Assembly: GCF_002288925.2 (NCBI RefSeq)
Contig: NW_022098069.1
Location: 71,849,660 to 71,913,659 of the forward strand
DNA length: 64,000 bases
Reading direction: 5' to 3'
Source of the DNA: Delphinapterus leucas
Lineage: Eukaryota > Chordata > Mammalia > Artiodactyla > Monodontidae
Below the pieces are notes generated by a model that saw only the letters and a program-made list of their open reading frames with translations, ran no database searches and was not told where the DNA came from. A program made the position numbers and the translations under genes. Positions 11,505-24,165 of the stretch are shown here, piece by piece. Each line of letters begins with the position of its first letter. The first letter of the stretch is position 1.

Positions 11505-11738
11505 ATTAGGGTTTTGAAGTCTAGAGTCAGAAAACTTGGGTTGAAATAATGGCTCTACTTCTTCTAAGCTATGTCATCTGGGGCAATATAAGCATCACTA
11601 ATAATCCTCAGTTTCTCTTCTATAAATGAATAAAATAGCATTTCCTATTTCATAGAGAGTTTAAAAGCAAAAAATGAGTGATGAGTGCTTAGTATAATGC
11701 TTAGAGTATACATTCAATAAATTGTAGTTACTATGTGA
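11505..11738 (+). repeat. MIR SINE
   Basis: Diverged but readable in order: a TAGAGTCAGAAAACTTGGGTT head region, a CTATGTCATCTGGGGCAA core (from a GTGACCTTGGGCAA-type core), CCTCAGTTTCTC, and an AGTATACATTCAATAAAT 3' end. Confidence 0.75.
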
Positions 11739-12437
11739 TATTGGTAATCATAACACATAATAATCATTATGTAATGATTATTACATATATATTATATATG
11801 TATATATATATTATTACATATATATGATATAATTAGGATAATCAACAAATTATTTACAACAGTGAAATAAACCTGATTTGAAAACAAATGTTTCTGTTAT
11901 TCTGATGAGTATTTTTAGTAGAAAAGGTGGATTTTGCAGTATAAACTAAAACTAAAAAATAAAGTATTTAACTTACTATTAAATTAGCCCTCATTTAGTT
12001 TACCTATAAATCTTACTCTGTCATATATTACAGTTTCCAAAAATAGTGTTTAGAAACTAAGTTATGCTTTTTAAGGTATAAATATTTAGAATAGGAAATA
12101 GTGAAAAGTTGACCAAAATATAAAAATAACAGGAAACTACCCCTTATCAAACCTTGTTTTCAGATTTTTTTGATAAAATTCCTAGTTTGTTTGGATTAAG
12201 TTGTTTTTGAATACTGTAATTTTCCACAGCTTTTATTTTACTGTTAGTTTTTCTGTCCAAATAAGGAAAAGAAATTTAAACAAAAAATTATTAATTTCAT
12301 CTTTTCTTTCATAAAGTACAAGAGCAAAGTTGAAAAGAAAAAAAGTAGTTTTATACACTATCATAGAAATATTTTTTCTTTTTAAAAAATTAACAAAAAT
12401 TAAAAAATAAAATTATTATATTTTTTATCAGTAATCA
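11739..12437. other. AT-rich sequence with a TA-rich patch
   Basis: A patch of alternating TATATA/ATTACATA lies at about 11760-11835. The remainder is AT-rich without a coding signal or a recognised repeat. Confidence 0.55.
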
Positions 12438-15400
12438 CTTTTTAAAAATTTTTGTAAATTTTAATTTCATTGGAGTATAGTTGATTTAAAATGTTGTGTT
12501 AGTTTCAGGTGTACATCAAGGTGTTTCAGTTATACACATATATATATTCATTCTTTTTTATATTCTTTTCTTATATAGTTATCCCAAAATATTGAGTAGA
12601 GTTCCCTCTGCTATACAGTAGGTCCTTGTTGGTTTTCTATCTTATATATAGTAGTGTGTGTATGTTCATCTTAAGCTCCTGATTTATCCCTCACCCCCAT
12701 GTTTCCTCTTTGGCAACCATAAGTTTGTTTTTGATATCTGTAAGTCTGTTTTGTAAATAAGTTATTTGTTTCATTTTTTAAAAATTAAATTCCACATATG
12801 AGTGATGTCATAAGATATTTGCCTTTCTCTGTCTGACTTAGTGTAATAATCTTTAGGTCCATCCATGTTGCTGAGAATGGCATTATTTCATTCTTTTTTA
12901 TGGTTGAGTAATATTCCATTTTATATATGTACCGCATCTTCTTTGTCCATTCCTCAGTCGATGGACATTTAGTTTGCTTCCATGTCTTGGCTATTGTAAA
13001 TTGTGCTGCAATGAACACTGGGGTGCCTGTATCTTTTCAAATTATGGTTTTTCTCCAGATATATGCCCAGGAGTGGGATTCCTGGATCATATGGTAGTTC
13101 TATTTTTAGTATTTTAAAGAATATCCATAATGTTCTCTATAGTGGTTGTACCAATTTACTTTCCCACAAACAGGGTAGGAGGGTTCCCCTTTCTCTACAC
13201 CCTCTCCAGCATTTCTTGTCTGTACATTTTTTGATAATGCCCATTCTGACTGGTGTGAAGTGATACCTCATTGTAGTATTAATTTGCATTTCTCTAATAA
13301 TTAGTGACATTGAGCATCTTTTCATGTGCTTTTTGACCATTCGTATGTCTTCTTTGAAGAAATGTCTATTTAGATCTTCTGCCCATTTTTTAATTTTTTT
13401 TAATTTATTTTTTTAAATTGAGCTGCATGAGCTGTTGGTACATTTTAAAGATTAATCCCTTGTCAGTTGCATTGCTTGCAAATATTTTCTCCCATTCTGT
13501 GGGCTGTCTCTTCGTTTTGTTTATGGTTTCTGTTGCTATGCAAAAGCTTTTGAGTTTAATTAGGTCCCATTTGTTTATTTTTGCTTTTATTTTCATTACT
13601 CTAGGAGGTGGATCAAAAAAGATATTGCTGCGATTTATGTCAAAGAGTGATCTGCCTATATTTTCCTCTAAGAGTTTAATAGTATCCAGCCTTACATTTA
13701 AGTCTTTGATCCATTTCAAGTTTATTTTTCTGTATGGTGTTAGAGAATGTTCTATTTTCATTCTTTTACATGTAGCTGCCCAGTTTTCCCAGCATCACTT
13801 ATTGAAGGACTGTCCTTTCTCTATTGTAGATTCTTGCCTCCTTTGTCATAGATTAATTGACCATAGGTACATGCGTTTATTTCTGGGCTTTCTATCATGT
13901 TCCACTGCTCTAACATTCTGCTTTATTTGCCAGTAAAATACTTTTTAAATTACTGTAGCTTTGTAGTGTAGTCCGAAGTAAGGGAACCTGATTCCTCCTG
14001 TTCTGTTTACTTCCTCAGGATTGCTTTGGCTATTCCGGGTCTTTTGTGTTTCCATACAAATTTTAAAATGTTTTGTTCTAGTTCTGTGAAAAATGCCATT
14101 GGTAATTTGATAGGGATTGCAATGAATCTGTAGATTGCCTTGGGTGGTATAGTCATTTTGACAATACTGATCATTCAAATTCAAGAACATGGTATGTCTT
14201 TCCACCTGTTTGTGTCTTCTTTGATTTCTTTCATCAGCATCTTATAGTTTTCAGCATACAGGTATTTTGTCTCTTTAGGTAGGTTTATTCCTAGGTATTT
14301 TATTCTTTTTGATGCAATGGTAAATGGGACTGTTTCCTTAATTTCTCTTATGTTTTGTTGTTAGAGTATAGAAACGCAGCAGATTTCTGTGTATTAATTT
14401 TGTATCTTACAACTTTACCAAATTCATTGGTAAGTTCTAGTAGTTTTCTGGTGGCATCTTTAGGATTTTGTATGTATAGGATCATGTCATCTTCAAACAG
14501 TGACAGTTTTACTTCTTTTCCAATTTGGATTATTTTTTTTCTTCTCTGATTGCCATGGCTAGGACTTCCAAAACTATGTTGAATAAAAGTGGTGACAATC
14601 GACATCCTTGCCTTGTTCCTGATCTTAGAGGGAATGCTTTCAGCTTTTCACCCTTGAGAATGATGTTAGCTGTGGGTTTTTTATATTTGGGCTTTATTAT
14701 GTTGAAGTAGGTTCCCTCTATGCCCACTCTCTGGAGAGTTTTTATCATACTTGGATGTCAAATTTTATTGAAAGCTTTTTCTGCATCTACTGACATGATC
14801 ATATGGTATTTATTCTTCAGTTTGTTAAATGTGGTGTATCACATTGATTGATTTGCAGATTTTGAAAAATCCTTGCATCCTGGGATAAATCCCCCTTGAT
14901 CATGCTGTATGATTGTTTTTAATGTATTGTTGGATTTGGCTTGCTAGTATTTTATAGAGGATTTTTACATCTATATTCCTCAGTGATATTGGCCTATAAT
15001 TTTCTTTTTTTTGTGGTATCTTTGGTTTGGTGTCAGGGTTTTTGTGGCCTCATAGAATGAGTTTGGGTGTGTTCCTTCCTCTGAAATTTTTTGGAAGAGT
15101 TTCAGAAGGACAGGTGTTAACTCTTCTCTTAATGTTTGATAGAATTCGCCTGTTAAGCCATATGGTCCTGAACCTCTGTTTGTTGGAAGTTTTTTAAATC
15201 ATGGTTTCAATTTAAGTACTTGTGATTGGTCTGTTCATATTTTATATTTCTTCCTGCTTCAGTCTTGGAAGGATGCATGTTTCTAAGAACTTGTCTATTT
15301 CTTCCAGGTTGTCCACTTTATTGGCATACCGTTGATTGTAGTAGTCTCTTATGATCCTTTGAATTTCTGTGGTGTCCATTGTAACTTCTCCTTTTTCATT

Positions 15401-16910
15401 TCTAATTTTATTGATTTAAGTCCTCTCCCTTTTTTTCTTGGCTAAAGGCTTATCAATTTTGTTTACCTTCTCAAAGAACCCGCTTTTAGTTTCATTGATT
15501 TTTGCTATTGTTTTCTTCATCTCTATTTTATTTATTTCTGCTCTGATCTTTATGATTTGTTTCCTTCTATTAACTTTAGGTTTTGTTTGTTCCTCTTTCT
15601 CTAGTTGCTTTAGGTGTAAGTTTAGGTTATTTATTTGAGATATTTATTGTTTCCTGAGATTAGATTTTATTACTATAAACTTCCCTCTTAGAACTGCTTT
15701 TGCTGTGTCCCATAGGTTTTGGACCATTATGGGTTTTTTTTCATTTGTCTCTAGGCATTTTTAAATTTCCTCTTTCATTTTTTTAGCGATCAATTTGTTG
15801 TTTAGTAGCATATTGTTGAGCCTCCACACGTTTGTGTCTTTTTCCAGTTTTTTTCTTGTCATTGATTTCTAATCTCATAGTCTTGTGGTTGGAACAAATG
15901 CTTGATATGATTTCAATTTTCTTAAATTTACCAAGGCTTGATTTGTGGCCCAAGATGTGTCTTAGAGAATGTTCCACGTGCGCTTGAGAAGAATGTGTAT
16001 TCTGCTGCTTTGGATGAAATGATCTATAAATATCAATTAAGTCCACCTCATGTAATGTGTCATTTAAGACCTGTGTTTCCTTATTGCTTTTCTGTCTGGA
16101 TGATCTGTCCATTGATGAAATGGAGTGTTAACATCCCCCATGATTATTGTGTTACCATTGATTTCTCCTTTTATGGATGTTAGTATTTGCCTTATGTATT
16201 GAGGTGCTCCTCTGTTGGGTGTATATATATTTACAATTGTCACATCTTCTTGGATTGATCCCTTGATCATTATGTAGTGTCCTTCTCTGTCTCTTATAAC
16301 ATTATTTTAAAGTCTATTTTGTCTGATATGAGTATTGCTACCCAAGCTTTCTTTTGATTTCCATTTGGATGGAATACCTTTTTCCATTCCTTCACTTTCA
16401 GTCTGTATGTGTCCCTAGATCTGAAGTGGGTCTCTTGTAGATAGCATATATATGGGTCTTGTTTTTGTATCTATTCAACCTGTCAGCCTTTGGGTGGAGC
16501 ATTTAATCCATTTACACTGAAGATAATTACAGATGTGAATGTTCTTATTGCCATTTTGTTAATTGTTTTGGATTTATTTTTGAAGGTCTTTTTTCTTCCC
16601 TTCCTCTTTTGTTATCCTCTCTTGTGATTTTATGTCTATCTAGTGATGTGTTGCATTGCTTTTTCATTATTGTGTATGTATCTATTGTAGATTTTTGGTT
16701 TCTGGTTCCCATGAAGTTTTGATATAGCAGTCTATATATGTACCAGATTTTTTTAAGTTGCTGATCTCAGTTTCAAAATATTTCCTGTATCTTGCATTTG
16801 TACTCTCCTATTTTCATGATTGCTGGTTTTGATGTCACATTTGTGTGTGGATGATTTCCCACCTTTACTTTACTTTATATTTGCATTTACTCATGAGCTT
16901 CTTCCTTCTG
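12438..16910 (-). mobile_element. LINE-1, 5'-truncated, ORF2 region complete in extent
   Basis: On the minus strand this covers the 3' UTR (12438-12780), all of ORF2 and part of the ORF1-ORF2 spacer, ending at about 16910 by 5' truncation. It belongs to the same family as the copy at 5034-11018; for example, 14451-14740 and 7101-7390 are about 95% identical by eye. It keeps the endonuclease segment that the other copy has lost. Confidence 0.9.
12780..16554 (-). pseudogene. L1 ORF2 relic with altered RT catalytic motif
   Basis: The probable start codon is at 16552-16554 on the minus strand. The endonuclease is readable at 15783-16270, including QEDVTIVNIYTPNRGAPQYI and the GDVNTP motif (GDFNTP type). 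RT fragments at 14348-14748 read [16 protein letters not shown] and FEDDMILY: the usual P of the RQGCPLSP motif is R, and the A of FADD is E. Other fragments lie at 13405-13761, 13945-14205 and 12785-13018. Several frameshifts and stops are present, so it is inactive. Confidence 0.88.
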
Positions 16911-17086
16911 TTGAATTATAGTTAATTTGCAATATTGTGTTAGCTTCCTGTGTACAGTATAGTGATTTAGATACATAATAATATTATATATATATATCCT
17001 TTTTCATATTATTTTCCATTATGTTTTATTATATGATATAGAATATGGTTTCCTTTGCTCTACAGAAGGACCTTGTTCTTTGCAGC
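16911..17086 (-). mobile_element. LINE-1 3' UTR scrap abutting the previous L1
   Basis: A second L1 3' end (TTGAATTATAGTTAATTTGCAATATTGTGTTAG, beginning at 16911) starts exactly where the 12438-16910 copy stops. It is a separate insertion and ends near 17086. Confidence 0.8.
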
Positions 17087-20000
17087 ATTTTAAAAATATA
17101 CCTCAATAGTGATTAAGTACATTATGATTAAGTACATTCAATGGAATGACATGTATCTGGAAAACAAAAACAGAAGCTCTTTATCCTTTAGTATGGAAAT
17201 ATCTTCAACATCTTTGTAAAATAAGATAAGCAAATTGCAGAAAATGTATATAGCATGCTATGATTTTTGTGAAAATGGAGAAAAATAGTATATATACTAT
17301 TGTCTAGAAGATACATAAGAAATTAGTAATAGGTATTACCAAAATTATGGGCAACAGAGTATAGGAAGTAGACTTTTCACTGAATATGCACTTATTTTTT
17401 TTATTAAATTACATGAAAGCATTATGTGCCAATTTAAAAAAAAACTGTCGCTTCTAGAATCTTAACCATAATTTCACCTTCCTGATTCTCAGTGGGCCAA
17501 ATCACTTGTATCTTTCTCTCTTTTCATTGGTTTATAAGCTCACTGAAGATAGGAGTGATATCTGTCTCAATGTATATGCAATATTTTCCTTGCTTATAAT
17601 GTTTCATATAATTTAAAATATATATTTAAATTCTATTGAATTGAACTAGCTGGGTTTCTTCATGTATAAACTTATCCTAATAGTCTCTGTGCTCATTTTC
17701 TCTTATTGTTCTCTCAAAGTAAACCAAAATTTCTCCAAATATGTAATTTCTCAAACTACTGTTCTTCCTTTAACCCCAAATATGTCATGTGAATAGATCT
17801 GTTGGTCTCATTAATTTGATTACCTTGATTTACCGATATGGGTATAGGCCCTCTGTCCTATAAAATATTACCTATTCTAGATCTACAGTTATATAGTGCT
17901 TAGAAAATGCTTATATCACAAAATCCAGCATTTTAGTTCTCCTACCAACATTTAAATATATTAAACATTATAAAACAAAATAACAGATGATCCTAAGAAT
18001 TCTAATGCACTTGTTTTGTCCTTGTGGAAATTGGGCTCATATCAAGCTGTTACTATGTCAAGACTATGTATATAGATTTTTTCTTTGTTTGGGTCTATTG
18101 TAAAGTCTCAAGACATCAAACAAAACCATATTAAATATAAGTATATAAAGCATATCCTAATCCTATTTTAAATGAGTCTTATTCATAAAACTTTACAGAT
18201 TTATAGAACCACTTGCTTCTTTTAATGAGTTGTAAGAACTAGGATTTAACTATACTCAAGATAAAAATAAGGGGCGAACCAATCAGATAAGGACAAAATT
18301 AAAGGTCTTCTTGAGTTTGTCTCCCAGATATATGCCAGCTAATTCAAACAGATTTAAGAGTCATTTGAACTCTAGTTGAAAAGTAGAATTTATCAAGTTC
18401 TGGCCTTCTTATTCTAAGTACAGAGTCCTATCAATGTCTGTCTCTTGGCTACCCTCTTTGTAATAAATGTAGGCTTGATGTATAATGAAAACCAGCTGAG
18501 TAGTTCAAGGTACAGATGCCTTCTTTTATTCTTATTCCAACTAAGATTGGTCTTACTCTTCATAATCTCTCACAGCTGCCAAAAATCTATTTTATCTTCA
18601 CATGAGGTGAGGTTTCCATTAACAACCAGTAGAGTAGCAGAGGTCAGACGTCCAGTGTCAGACGTGCTACTAAAAAGAAGTGCTGAGCAAAGAAAGTGTC
18701 TACCAAAAGAGGATAAAAATCGTTTCAGAATCTTTGGAACTTATAAAGGTGCTTTGTTCTTTCATATTTCCCTGCCTTTATTGTTGACAAGATAATTTTG
18801 GAAGAAAAAAGAAATGAGAATTTATGTGAGAACTCATCAGTTATGGTTATTGGAAAGAGATTAATTGAGTTAGAGTTTGCCTCACAAAATTTTGCCAGTT
18901 GGATTGCTGATATCTTCAGGTTACAAGCTGTAATGATGCTCTCTCTGGACAGTGTTGGTAATTTTAAGACTTGGTCATGTTGGAAGATTCTGTGGTTCAA
19001 CTCAACACAGATATCAATGAAGGCAATAAGAATCCTCCTTCTTATTGAATAAAAAGCTAAAATATGTGTGGAAAAATAGCTTAGTATACATATCTATGTT
19101 AAGAAACTACCATCCCTAAGAGTATAAATACATATGTACATATCATTATGTCACTTCATGCATTCATATATTCTTCCATTCATCCAGTATATTCTATTCC
19201 ACCTGTACATTAATATTTATTCTACTATGTATCAGACCTACCAAGTCAGAATTTTTGGAGAGATGTCCAGGATTAAATTCTATAATTAAATTCCAGTTGC
19301 TTGTGATTCACAGACAGATTTTAAAAGTAATAATCTTAAAAGCATAGCCCAAGCTTTAATCAGGACAAGTTAAATATAATTCATTTTATTATGGGATTGA
19401 AGAAAAATGGAACTAGGAACTTAGAGGATCTGAAATTGATGTTGAGGCCCAGAAAATATCCACTATAGGGTTTGTCTACATAGCTTTCCATAGACATTCC
19501 ACATACATATCTGTCTGCATATATTCATAAGTGAACTCTTTCTTTTGGCTGAAATTTTTCCTTCTATATTTAATATCATGGTAAATTAGTGAATAACCAA
19601 TAGTGAATCATTGATTATTGGGTGACTGATTTTCACACGTGAAAAAACAGGTTCCACAGGAACCTGGAGCTCACTCCATAACCTGAAGAATCTATGCTAG
19701 AATTTTGCAGCTTTACTGCAGTCTATTCCAACCCCATTCACTTTTTTCTATAATTTCACCAAATTTTTAGATATATTGAAAAAAATAATTACTATATGTG
19801 AATCAAGGTAAATATATGGTCTCAGTCTTCCATCTTGAAGCAGTAGTCATGTCCTGTTTTCCAGCCATTCAAGTACAAGCAAAAGTATAACTTAATGTAA
19901 CTTAAGTTACAAGTTCAACATGTGCAGCTTTCCTTGTTTTATGGAAAATCTATGTTGCAGAAAAGTTTTCTTTGTAGCAAATCATGACTGTTTTTTATTG

Positions 20001-21279
20001 GAATTTTGATGTAAAGCTTACTATCTTAGAATGGGGGAATATCTTAGGAGACTGAAAGTGAAATATTTGGTATAGGATAAATATACTGGCTCTCTTTACT
20101 CTTGTACATATGGAATAGTTATGAATATTAAAATTATTAAATGCTATGTAGTATTTAATGATTTTCTCATGTCTTAACCATCTTTTTTAATCAACCATGA
20201 ATTTTTTGCTTTTCTCCAGACCAAATTAGTATTTTTTCCAAAATGAACTCTGTGCCTTCATGTGATTGCAATAAGCCATGATTCATGCTTTTACTAAAGT
20301 ATGAGCAAAGAATATGTCTATCAAGAGGGGATAAATCAGTTCTTAATGATCTTACTAAACAATGATGCCCCACCTGATACTATGTGGTGGAGTATAAATA
20401 GAAAGTCCACAGGTTTGGGAGGTGGACAAACCTGTATATAACTCATCTTTTGGCTATCTGCAGTCTGTGTAGCCTACATTTTCCTTAATTTTTCTGATCT
20501 CACTGAGTGTATAAGTGGAAAATCATTAGTATTTCAAAGGTGAGTATCTTTGTTCCAATGATTATTAAATTTCCTTATTTTCTATAACATACCCCAATTG
20601 TCAATTAACGAAATTAATGTTTTCTGTAAAATGAAGTTAATATTTATGCTTAACAGTATATATATATATATATATATATATAAAACTGATTCAGTTATAA
20701 AGCAAATTTACTTTAAACAATTATTATTTGCATTAAATGTTATTTCATTTTGCCATGGTTAACTACTAATATGGAAATTTTATGTTATATTTATTACATA
20801 TTTAAAATACAAATGCAATGACATAAGCAATAATTGCCTAGTCTTTGGAAAATTATTTTTTCAGTCATGCTACTCTTGATTGTTTTGGGATACTTCATCT
20901 GAAAATAAACTCATATTTTAGTAAGGTGAGATTATGCAGTATAGCTCAAAGTGAATATTCTGTGAGTAGCTTGAATTAAAATCATGTTTCCCCCAATATT
21001 TATCTGAAAATTCTATCAAGTCTTAATGTATCACACATTTATCAGTTGAATAGTTTAGTTCTCTACAGTTCATACCCTGGTATTTCATATATAGTATTAA
21101 CTTTTGTTTGTTTTATTTAACTTTCAAGTAATTTGACTGCATTTTGAGGAAAGGTAAAATTACCAAAATATTTGGACAGTTCAAATTGGAATTCCAACAG
21201 GCAAAGAAAAATATTTAAACCCCCAATTAAATGTGATTATGTCTTTCATTAGTTTGGGTAATTTAATATCATGATTATC
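17087..21279. other. Mostly unrecognised AT-rich sequence
   Basis: No gene was seen. Minor items are a tandem duplication of GATTAAGTACATT at 17110-17140, a weak MER5-like stretch at about 19225-19340 (TCAGAATTTTTGGAG...), and a TA microsatellite listed separately. A frame of 116 codons at 18445-18795 has no recognised domain, and its context gives no support. Confidence 0.5.
20657..20682. repeat. (TA)n microsatellite
   Basis: Thirteen uninterrupted TA units. Confidence 0.95.
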
Positions 21280-21745
21280 AGTTAAGATAACTATTGCTGC
21301 AAGTAACAAAATCACATCTCACCTAGAGTGAACAATAAGGGCAATTTACCATCTCCCATGACAAGAATTCTCAGTATTGGGTGACCCAGGATGGTTATGT
21401 TAGCAACTTAATATCATTATCAAGAATGCAGTTTCTTTGAATCTCTTCAGGCTGCCATGCTGTGTGTGTGTGACCTTGGTCTCAAGTGGGTGTCTCTCAT
21501 CTCAGGGTGACTGTCATCATCCCAGAAGTGACAGGTCAGAGGCAAAACTCTCTACCTTATGTAAAAGAACTCCTTCCGAAATAAGACCATAAAATATTTC
21601 TCAGAAATTCCCCAGAAGACCTTACTTCATATCACCCTGACCTCTAAACAAATCACTGACATGGAAAACAAAAATGCACAATTGGCTTAGACTGATAGGA
21701 ATTTAAGTCTAAATCATGTGGGCGAGGTTGGGCACTTAAATAAAA
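21280..21745. repeat. Ancient mammalian interspersed repeat, family not assigned
   Basis: Diverged sequence opens with GATAACTATTGCTGCAAGTAACA and continues through CTCTTCAGGCTGCCATG and AATCACTGACATGG to TTGGCTTAGACTGATAGGAA. This resembles an old repeat seen in many placental mammals. I cannot name the subfamily without a search. Confidence 0.5.
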
Positions 21746-22330
21746 TTGAGGTGAGCCAACATGGACGAGAAGGTGAATGGCCCCTGTGTAGGCAATAGCC
21801 AGTCCCTACTACTAGAAGTAAGCTGAATTTCTCTTGTACTCCGCTTCACTGAATCATATCCTCTAAAATTTTATCTAACACCTCCTCTGATGCTTGACTG
21901 TTATCTAAAATATTCTAAGAAGTGGTCATCAAGAATCCACTGGACATCTCCTTTGTCAAACAGCCTGGACTGTGTGTGTATCTCTAGATTTAGAAAATGA
22001 AGGACTGTGATTTACAACTCGAACAGTTGGGCAAGGTTAACTCCCCAAAGGAGGGGTTCAGGGCGAACAAACAAACATATACTTACACCCCTTTATTTGT
22101 TCACTTTTTCTTTCATTAATATTTAAGAAGCCTCCTATTCACTATGTGCAGGTAATGAATGAAGTGCTAGAGATAAAGACTAAAAAATGTCTGATTATGA
22201 CAATGCTTTCCAGTTAGTCATGATGACCAAATAAAAACCAAACAAATGGGCAAGTATAGTACATTGTGATAAGTGCTATGGCAAAGATATGCAAAGTGTT
22301 CTATGGAGACATATAGGAGGAGCATATAAC

Positions 22331-23054
22331 TTATTTTTTAATTAATTTTTACTGGAATGTAGTTGATTTACAATGTTATGTTAGTTTCTGCTGTACAGCA
22401 AAGTGAATCAGTTATACATATACATATATCCACTCTTTTTTAGATTCTATTCCCATATAGGGCATTACAGAGTATTGAGTAGAGTTCCCTGTGCTATACG
22501 GCAGGTTCTTATTAGTCATCTCTTTTATATACAGTAGTGTGTATATGTCAATCCCAATTTCCCAGTTTATCCCTCTCCCACCTTTCCCCCTTGGTAACCA
22601 TAAGTTTGTTTTATACATCTGTGACTCTACTTCTGTTTTGTCAATGGGTTCATTTGTACCATTTTTCTGGATTCCACATGTGAGTGATATCATATGATAT
22701 TTGTCTTTCTCTGTCTGACTTACTTCATTCAGTATGACAATCTCTAGGTCCATCCATGTCACTACAAATGGCATTATTTTGTTCCTTTTTATGGCTGAGT
22801 AATATTCCATTGTATATATGTACCACATCTTCTTTTTCCATTCCTCCACTGATGGACATTTAGGTTGCTTCCATGTCCCGTCTTTTGTAAATAGTGCTGT
22901 AATGAACATTGGGGTACATGTATCTTTTCGAATTATGGTTTTCTCCGGATGTATGCCCAATAGTGGGATTGCTGGATCATATGGTAGCTCTATTTTCAGT
23001 TTTTTAAGGAACCTCCATACTGTTCTCCTTAGAGGCTGTAACAATTACATAGGT
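22331..23054 (-). mobile_element. LINE-1 3' fragment inserted in L2
   Basis: A T-rich start, the L1 3' UTR (GTAGTTGATTTACAATGTTATG), then the ORF2 C-terminus, truncated near 23054 (CTGTAACAATTACATA, cf. CTGTACCAATTTACATT). A clear TSD was not found. Confidence 0.88.
22412..23044 (-). pseudogene. L1 ORF2 C-terminal fragment, 210 codons open
   Basis: A continuous frame covers the cysteine-rich C-terminal part of ORF2p: [20 protein letters not shown] near its start, then PSVEEWKKKMWYIYTMEYYS and SQTEKDKYHMISLTCG. It runs past the usual ORF2 end into the 3' UTR, so the last 60 or so residues are not protein-derived. The open frame shows this copy is younger than most L1s here. It lacks endonuclease and RT domains and has no promoter, so it is a dead fragment. 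Confidence 0.85.
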
Positions 23055-23199
23055 TTCAGAGGTCAGTTAGAGCTTCCACCTGCTAGTAAAAGTGTTGTCT
23101 GTGAAGAATAAGAATAAGAATAAGTAAGAATAAGAAAGTCAGCTACATGAAATGGCAAGAGAGATGATGTTGTTAAGTAAATGAACCACAGATATAAAG

Positions 23200-23201
<2 letters not shown>

Positions 23202-23237
<36 letters not shown>
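23202..23237. repeat. (GT)18 microsatellite
   Basis: Uninterrupted GT units lie within the right part of the L2 relic. A short imperfect AGAATA array lies just before it at 23107-23136. Confidence 0.95.
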
Positions 23238-23240
<3 letters not shown>

Positions 23241-23859
23241 GAGAGAAAAGAAAGGAGGGAGAGAAAAAGAGACTGATTTGAAGTCTGAAGAGCACTGGAC
23301 TCAGGGTAGCAAAGAGTTGTGAGTGATAGATATGAAGTTGGGAAGCTGGGGTGGAATCATGGAGGACCTTTTCTAGCAGATCAAAGAGTGTGAAACAGAG
23401 CCTTGAAGGCATTAGGAAGTCATTAACAGATTTTGAGTAGGATAATGACACAGTTACATTTGCAATTTAAGGTTAATTCTGGCTCAAATGTAGAAGATAA
23501 ATTGTGGCTGGGAATAGATTAAAGACATTGATTAAGAGACTTTTAAGTAACACAAATGAGAAATTAGGAAAGTCTGAAGCTACATAGTGGCAAACAGTGA
23601 AGTTTAAAAGGGACAGATTTGAGAAATATTTAAAGATATAATTGACAGAATTTGATGACAGAAAATATTGTGGGGAAATAATTTAAAATGAGGACTCAAG
23701 GAGGCTTGTCAACTTTCTGACTTGGGAAAATTTCTCAGGGGTGCTGTCATGGATGAGATCAGGATGCCCAGGAGGAAAAGGTTTGGTAAGTGATCAAAAA
23801 TTAATCATGTACTCAGCACTGCAATGTACGAGGCAGATTTACTTGCTTGACTCATATTT

Positions 23860-24165
23860 CTTCTCTATTTTCTACTCTTTGAAAGTACAGTTCTTTCTTT
23901 ATATCCCATCTGAAATATACCTCATCAGTGAAAGCGTTGCTGAAATCTTTATACCACATCCTCAACATCACTCTCTTGTCCCTATCATATCACTTGCACA
24001 GGTATGACATACATCACAGCCTGTGGCCTATGTTTATCTGGACAACCAGATTGTGACCTTCTTAGAGACATAATACTTTCATATCCATGTTTGAAACTCC
24101 CCAAAATACTTGCATATAATAACCACTCAATAAATGTCTTTTGAATTGAGCCAAAAAATAATATT
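23860..24165 (+). repeat. L2 LINE 3' end
   Basis: Plus-strand order as in L2: ATATCCCATCTGAAATA, CATATCACTTGCACAG, TTAGAGACATAATACTTTC, and the 3' end CCACTCAATAAATGTCTTTTGAATTGA. It lies immediately beside an L2 in the opposite orientation. Confidence 0.75.

Larger units (their letters stand above)
22100..23800 (-). repeat. L2 LINE relic, interrupted by an L1
   Basis: Antisense L2 is readable on both sides of an L1. On the left (22100-22330) are CACTATGTGCAGG and GTGATAAGTGCTATGGCAAAG. On the right (23055-23800) are GTGTTGTCTGTGAAGAATAAG, TGGAGGACCTT, TTTTGAGTAGGATAATGACA and GATTTGAGAAATATTTAAAG. Part of the middle is replaced by simple repeats. Confidence 0.65.

Noticed and set aside
18445..18795. 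116-codon frame on the plus strand
   Set aside because: Single frame without domain, splice, codon-use or regulatory support; within the expected length for AT-rich random sequence over 64 kb.
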